64,000 nt of DNA from Micropterus salmoides. Its lineage: Eukaryota; Chordata; Actinopteri; Centrarchiformes; Centrarchidae. Location: positions 21,934,644 through 21,998,643 of the forward strand of contig NW_024040152.1 of the NCBI RefSeq assembly GCF_014851395.1. The letters are read 5' to 3'. Below, piece by piece: positions 58,658 to 64,000 of this stretch. Each line of letters opens with the position of its first letter. Positions within the stretch are counted from its first letter, which is position 1. The notes beneath the pieces are model-generated. The model was not told the DNA's origin and did no database searches. It saw only the letters and a program-made list of their open reading frames with translations. The translations under genes were made by a program, and so were the position numbers.

Positions 58658-61056
58658 CTGAGAGAGAAGAGAGAAGGGAGAAGAGAGAGAGAGAGAAAAT
58701 AATGAGTATGTAGCTGTAAAAATACACTCTGAGCAACCAGAACAAGGAAATGACAAGGAACGCAGAGAGCTCGCCAGTTGAATCATCAAGATGAAAAGGC
58801 TTGTGACTCTAAAACATCTCGGTCAGTATGAAAAGAGAGATGGAGAACTGGAATGCATAAACTTGATATTCCTATTTAGAAGAGCAGCCTCAAGGGTCAT
58901 TCAGCTGGTTTCGAAATGGCTTCTATAGAATGTGATACAGTTATAGGGATAATTTGCACTTTTATGCAGTTGTGTTAACACTGAAAGACATCATCAGTGC
59001 CTCATCCAATGAGCAATCCAAACCTAGAGTATGTTGTATTCTCTGTATTCCATAATTTACTTAAGCATAACAGTATACACAATTCTATACAAACAGTTTT
59101 TCTGTACCAAAGTGGATTATCACAGTGCACCAAATAAAACAGAAGAACATAGGCCAACACAATGACCTTTTAAACTACAACAATTTCAATGTCTTATACA
59201 AATTGATGTTTAAAAGTCATGTTCAGGACAGTTGGCCAAAGCTTTTCCTTTAGCCATAATGACACCAAATGTACAGGGTTCTGCTTTTACCTTTATGTAA
59301 TATGACATTGGACTTTCTCCAGTAAAATAATATTGAAACACAACCAAAGCTGACCTTTAAAACAAATAAAGGGACACTGCCATCTACCTTCTTGACAGAA
59401 AGAACCCTGGTTGGTAAGCAAAGGCGTATACTGTGTGCCTCCATCATCATAGCTGAAATCTCATGGAACCATCTCCTTTAACGTTCCTTGCACTCTGCAC
59501 TAAGATCATGCTGAAATAAGATGTCACAAATTTTAAAAAAGCACTTCCTAAACACATCTTTACCGAAAGATAAGCAAAGAAGGCCTGTTGGTTTTGAAAT
59601 CTACAAGATAAAAATGAAGAGCAAGAAAGGAAATGGAGGAACTGACGAGAGGGAGCAGAAGGATTAATCAGAGGTGAGAGAAAAATTGCAGAAAAGGTTT
59701 GAAAGCAGAATTAAATTAGTACAAAAGAGGGGAGAGAAGGGGTGAGCACAGCATTACTAACAAGTCCCAGATAAACAATTACTGGCATGAAGGGCAGAGA
59801 GGAAAAGCAGAAAAAGAGGCAAAAAGGGAGAACAAGATAAAGGAATGTCTATAAACTGTAAATTTTTTTGAAAGATGTGAAAAAAGAAACAGAGGGATGA
59901 GAGAAGAAGGTATAAAGGATGACAGCGTGTCCCAGCCCTCTGTGGCTCAGCTCCACAGGCAGTGGCTGTGCGGTTTGATGTAATGGAGGCAGACAGGCAG
60001 GCCGGTGTGACCAAAGATAACCTCTCCTAAAGAGCACCACTCACCACTGCTACAATCAACTCTCCCTCCCTCTTTGTCCTAATCTCATTTCTCTAACAGT
60101 AGCTCTCGTTTGCGTACTATGTGTGTGCAGGCATGCTGGTGGTGGAATCGCCTAGTGTCATTTTAAGAGGCAAATAAACATTAGATGAGTTCAAACAAGG
60201 ATTTACTTTAATAGGCAAGTAATTGCTGAGATCATGAAACATGCAGCATTAATAAAAGCAAAGTCAGACCGGAGAGGAAACATGACTGTTATGACAATCA
60301 GACAAAAAATCTATCTGTGATGGATGTATAAAATAAAAAATGTGGGTAATAAGCATTTTCTTTTTCTCTTCCAAATACTTTTGGCTATGCAAGGGGTTTG
60401 TTAAAGGCTTCACATATAAAGTTCAGTACTCATCACAAGTAGTACTATTTAGCCTGTGAAAACCCCTAAATAATGTCTTCCGTAACTCTGGAGGGACTTT
60501 CCAAAGTTTGAAAATAACTGAAGATGTCACAGATTTTGACCTTTTTTATTTGTCTCTTGTAACTCCTTAACTTTATGACAGTACAATAATAAAATCACTG
60601 GAGTGGCTCATTAAAAGCTGTATTATCATCTGTCGCCCCATTACATGCCCTGTCAGACTTGAGTAAATGAAAAAAATAATTTAATAATAATAATAAGATG
60701 AACTTGAACTGGCTGTCTGTCTGTATGTTCTCGATCTCAGTGCACTTATTAACAGTTTTAAAAATACTCTAATTCATGCTGCCGCAGCCTTAGTTTATCG
60801 TCCCCCCATACTCCTCCTGTCAATGCATGACTGCCCCTCTGCCCTCTCCATCTGCCCTTTCGAGTGGACAAAGCCATAACGCTCCCTCTTTTATGACCCC
60901 CCTCCACACAGTCCTTAAGTGGACTTAAAGCCTTGAGCCTTGCCATCAGCCAATGATTTCACAGCGACCACCATCCCGCCTTCAGCTCCACTCAGCCAAC
61001 CAGATGGCAGCAGCATTGGAGCATGTCTACAAGACCAGAGAGAGCATCTGCTAATA

Positions 61057-61091
61057 CTCTCTCTCTCTCTCTCTATTACACACACACACAA
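61057..61091. repeat. (CT)n and (CA)n microsatellite pair
   Basis: Nine CT units, ATTA, then seven CA units. Confidence 0.95.
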
Positions 61092-61301
61092 ACAAACTGG
61101 GGGCTCACATGTAACTGCCACAGGCTCTAAAGCACCATTTGTCTCCTTGGCCTGTGTCACACACAGAGGGAGGATTCAATATGAAAATTTGATACAGACC
61201 TCTTTGATAAGATTTTTTGTATTATTTTATATGGATAAATGACATCTGGTTTAGTAGCTATTTAACAGAAGACCAAACACACACTATTCATAATTTCTGC
61301 T

Positions 61302-61302
<1 letters not shown>

Positions 61303-61336
<34 letters not shown>
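61303..61336. repeat. (CA)n microsatellite
   Basis: About 17 CA units. Confidence 0.97.
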
Positions 61337-61337
<1 letters not shown>

Positions 61338-61555
61338 GCAAAACGCAGCATGAAAGTCAAGAAAGGTCTCAAAGGCCATTCAAGGGTCAGTAATGGACAC
61401 AGATCTGTGAATCTGGGATCTGTGCAGTCCATGGTATTACCATTCCCAGATTATCTTTTTTTCTGTCAAACTGTCAACCCCACCTACCCCCCTCCAATTG
61501 ACTGAACCCACATGTGCACAGTCATTGTGTTACTATGGCAACAGCTAGCCCATAT

Positions 61556-61690
<135 letters not shown>

Positions 61691-62063
61691 CAGTGCCAAG
61701 CTTTGGTTGAGAATGGCAACGGCTTTTCTCCCTCCTAAACAACACAGAAGCTGGCCTACAGTTATACTGAATCTCTGTAGGAACTGAAGCAAATACAGAG
61801 CAATGCTTCATCTGCACTCATTTAGCAGTGGCAGCACTCAGCGACAGGAAATGTACCCCCACCAAAAATACTTTTATTCATCCATCGTGTCCTGGGGTGC
61901 ATTCACAATCTATTACACCCACTCATCACATTATTTCACATCTGTTTCTCTAATATGATATTTTGGTGCGAACCCTGCTCTTGATGGCAAAACACAGCAT
62001 CAAAAATGTTATAGCTACAAATACTTCAGCTGTTTGACCACACTGAGGTATGCTTGATTCATC

Positions 62064-62422
62064 TTGCTGGAAATGTAACTATTGAAGCTACAGTCAGGAG
62101 ATGATTAGCTTAGATTAGCATGAAGAATGGAAACCGCTAGTCTTGCTCTCTCTAAAAGGTAACCAAATTCTACTACCAGCAGCTATCAAGTTCATTAATT
62201 AACACATCATTTGTTTAATCATTATAAAAACTGCACCACACTTTAAAAGCAAATTGTAGTTTTATGGGGTGTGCTGGGAAAAATCCTTAAACTAAAGCTA
62301 ACCAACTCCAGGGTATAGGTTCATAATTAAAAAAGGACAGACATGTGGAATCCACATTCTCGTCTAACTCTTGGCAAGACAGTGAACAAGCACAGATCCC
62401 AAAATGTCCACCTATTCCTTTA
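62064..62422. mobile_element. Diverged copy of the MITE family seen at 50001-50426
   Basis: It carries ATTAGCTTAGATTAGCATGA, ACCGCTAGTCTTGCTCTCTC, TACCAGCAGCTATCAAGTTC and the end CAAAATGTCCACCTATTCCT TTA in the same order as the better copy. Confidence 0.65.
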
Positions 62423-63022
62423 AATGTAACTTTGGAAAACAAAGATGTAGTTGGAATATGCACCAAAAGGATAAGACTTAGTGATCAAACAATTTATAGA
62501 TTTATTAGTGAATCACCTGACAGAAAATTATTCATTTAAGCCTTTTACGGAGGAAAAACGCTGTTGTACATGAAGTGTATATGATGCACTTTTAGGTTTT
62601 GGACTGTGGACTGAACAAAACAAGCAATTCGACCAAAATCACCGTAGGCCCTGGGAAATGATGAGGGTCGTTTTCCACCTATCACAGATCAATCAAATGG
62701 AAAAAAAAACAAAAACACAAAACAGATCATACCAGAGATTTATCGATAGGGAAAATAATCTAATTATAATCTGCTGCACCACTTAATACAAATAGCACAC
62801 TGGAGAGAGAAAAAAATACCACAATTACATTCATTCCCACACCGCTGCTGACACAGACTGTTTATTGCATAACTAAAACCAGCATGTCCTGCATGTACAT
62901 GTGTGTCTGTGCGCAACATAAATGAGTCATGAAGTGCTGGCTGCAAGCTGAAACTGTCAATGTAGCACAGTAGGACGAGAGTAGTTTAAGGGCTATGCAG
63001 AAAAAGAGAGGGGGAACCAAAC

Positions 63023-63055
63023 GAGTGAGTGAGTGAGTGAGTGAGTGAGTGAGTG
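63023..63055. repeat. (GAGT)n microsatellite
   Basis: Eight GAGT units. Confidence 0.97.
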
Positions 63056-64000
63056 ATCAGCCATTGAGTCAAGCAGAGTGGACACGAGAGAGACAGAGTG
63101 AGACAGTGAGCGGAGGAGAGGAGACGGAAGGTCAAAGCAAGTGAAATGACTAAATAGATTTTAAGTGCTGTTTTGCTGATAAGGAGCAAAGACTTAAATC
63201 CAATCAGAGGGGAAGATAATTAATGAAGGGTGTTTAACAGCTGTTTCATCTCTGTTAAAACCATTGCTGCTGGGATGACCCCCATCTTAGCTTTTAATAC
63301 ACTGAAATCAATCAGTTCACTCTGGATCCAATGCAGTGGGTTCCTCTTCTCCTCTTATCCCACCCTTCGTTGCTTTACCCTCCCACTCTTTTCTTCTTTA
63401 ATCTCCTAATGTCCTCATCCTTCTTTAACCCCATCCTCTCTTGCTGTTTTGCTGCCTAAAAACATACTTACACCATCTGATTACAGACAATTCTAAATGG
63501 CAAAGAAGGGCCATGATGCACATTTTATGCCAGTAAAACTGTATTCACTCCATATGTGAGACTTTATGCTGTAAAATTTATGACTACAGGATAATCGAGC
63601 CATCACTGCACAGAAAAATCCAATCTGTGAAAGAAGAAAAAAACGCAAAGGATTTCTTTCTTTGCCTGCATTCTTGTACTCTGTCTTCCTTATCTCAAAT
63701 TGGATTCCAAGTGGACTGCACCATGAAGAACATGTGGTACAGTAACCACAGCATACAGTTAAGTAAGTGTAATCTGAAATAGTTTTCTCTCGTTTCTTTC
63801 TTCCTTCTGTACTGTCTTCCTGTTACTGTTTCCTTGTATAGTACATATGAATATATATGTGTGTGTGGTGCAAAGATGTATTCAAAAGAGGAGGAATGTG
63901 TATACCTAGAGACAATGGAGCAGCAGAACACACACACACACCGCCCTGCTTTTATCTTTGAATAATTAGGGATGGTGTAACTCTGTAAGAGAGGACCAAG

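Noticed and set aside
59250..59450. Minus-strand frame with LSVKKVDGSVPL, reminiscent of the N-terminal ISVKKKVKLEV of CARMIL1
   Set aside because: The likeness stops after five residues, no acceptor fits, and the phase to exon 1 cannot be met.

Overview
The window is vertebrate nuclear DNA, almost certainly from a ray-finned (acanthomorph-type) fish. It has small GT-AG exons in AT-rich introns, many (CA)n microsatellites, and interspersed repeats that I recognise from teleost genomes: Tc1-like elements, hAT-like and other MITEs, tRNA-derived SINEs and an RTE-type LINE tail. No prokaryotic genes, rRNA, functional tRNA or CRISPR array is visible.

One host gene fills the window, on the minus strand: CARMIL1 (LRRC16A), the capping protein, Arp2/3 and myosin-I linker. 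I traced 35 consecutive coding exons, from 58607-58657 (PH domain) down to 1758-1907 (proline-rich tail). All have GT-AG borders and their codon phases chain without a break (3910 nt, about 1303 codons). The first exons, encoding about 45 N-terminal residues, lie beyond base 64000. The last residues probably lie before base 1. Domain order is PH, linker, leucine-rich repeats, helical dimerisation domain, capping-protein-binding region with CPI and CSI motifs, basic membrane-binding segment, and proline-rich tail.

Region by region: 1-2779 holds the three last visible exons. 2780-15285 is one 12.5-kb intron dominated by an unusual element of about 10.5 kb (3313-13816). Both sides of the element are (CA)n. 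It carries inverted subterminal arrays of about 0.6-kb units that reiterate a motif close to GTCCMCTSTTRGATAG, plus a duplicated 54-codon open segment, a promoter-like CCAAT/TATA pair, a TA-flanked MITE and a deleted Tc1 transposase. 15286-25500 is dense in exons (dimerisation, CP-binding and tail domains), with a duplicated block in the introns around 21.7-23.6 kb. 25501-41875 carries most of the LRR exons, a SINE and two hAT-like copies. 41876-50836 carries the linker and late PH exons. 50837-64000 is almost all intron, with two abutting MITEs just below it, a single 51-nt PH exon and long CA tracts.

The best candidate for something undescribed is the 3313-13816 element with its inverted motif arrays. 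I cannot assign it to a transposon superfamily from sequence alone.
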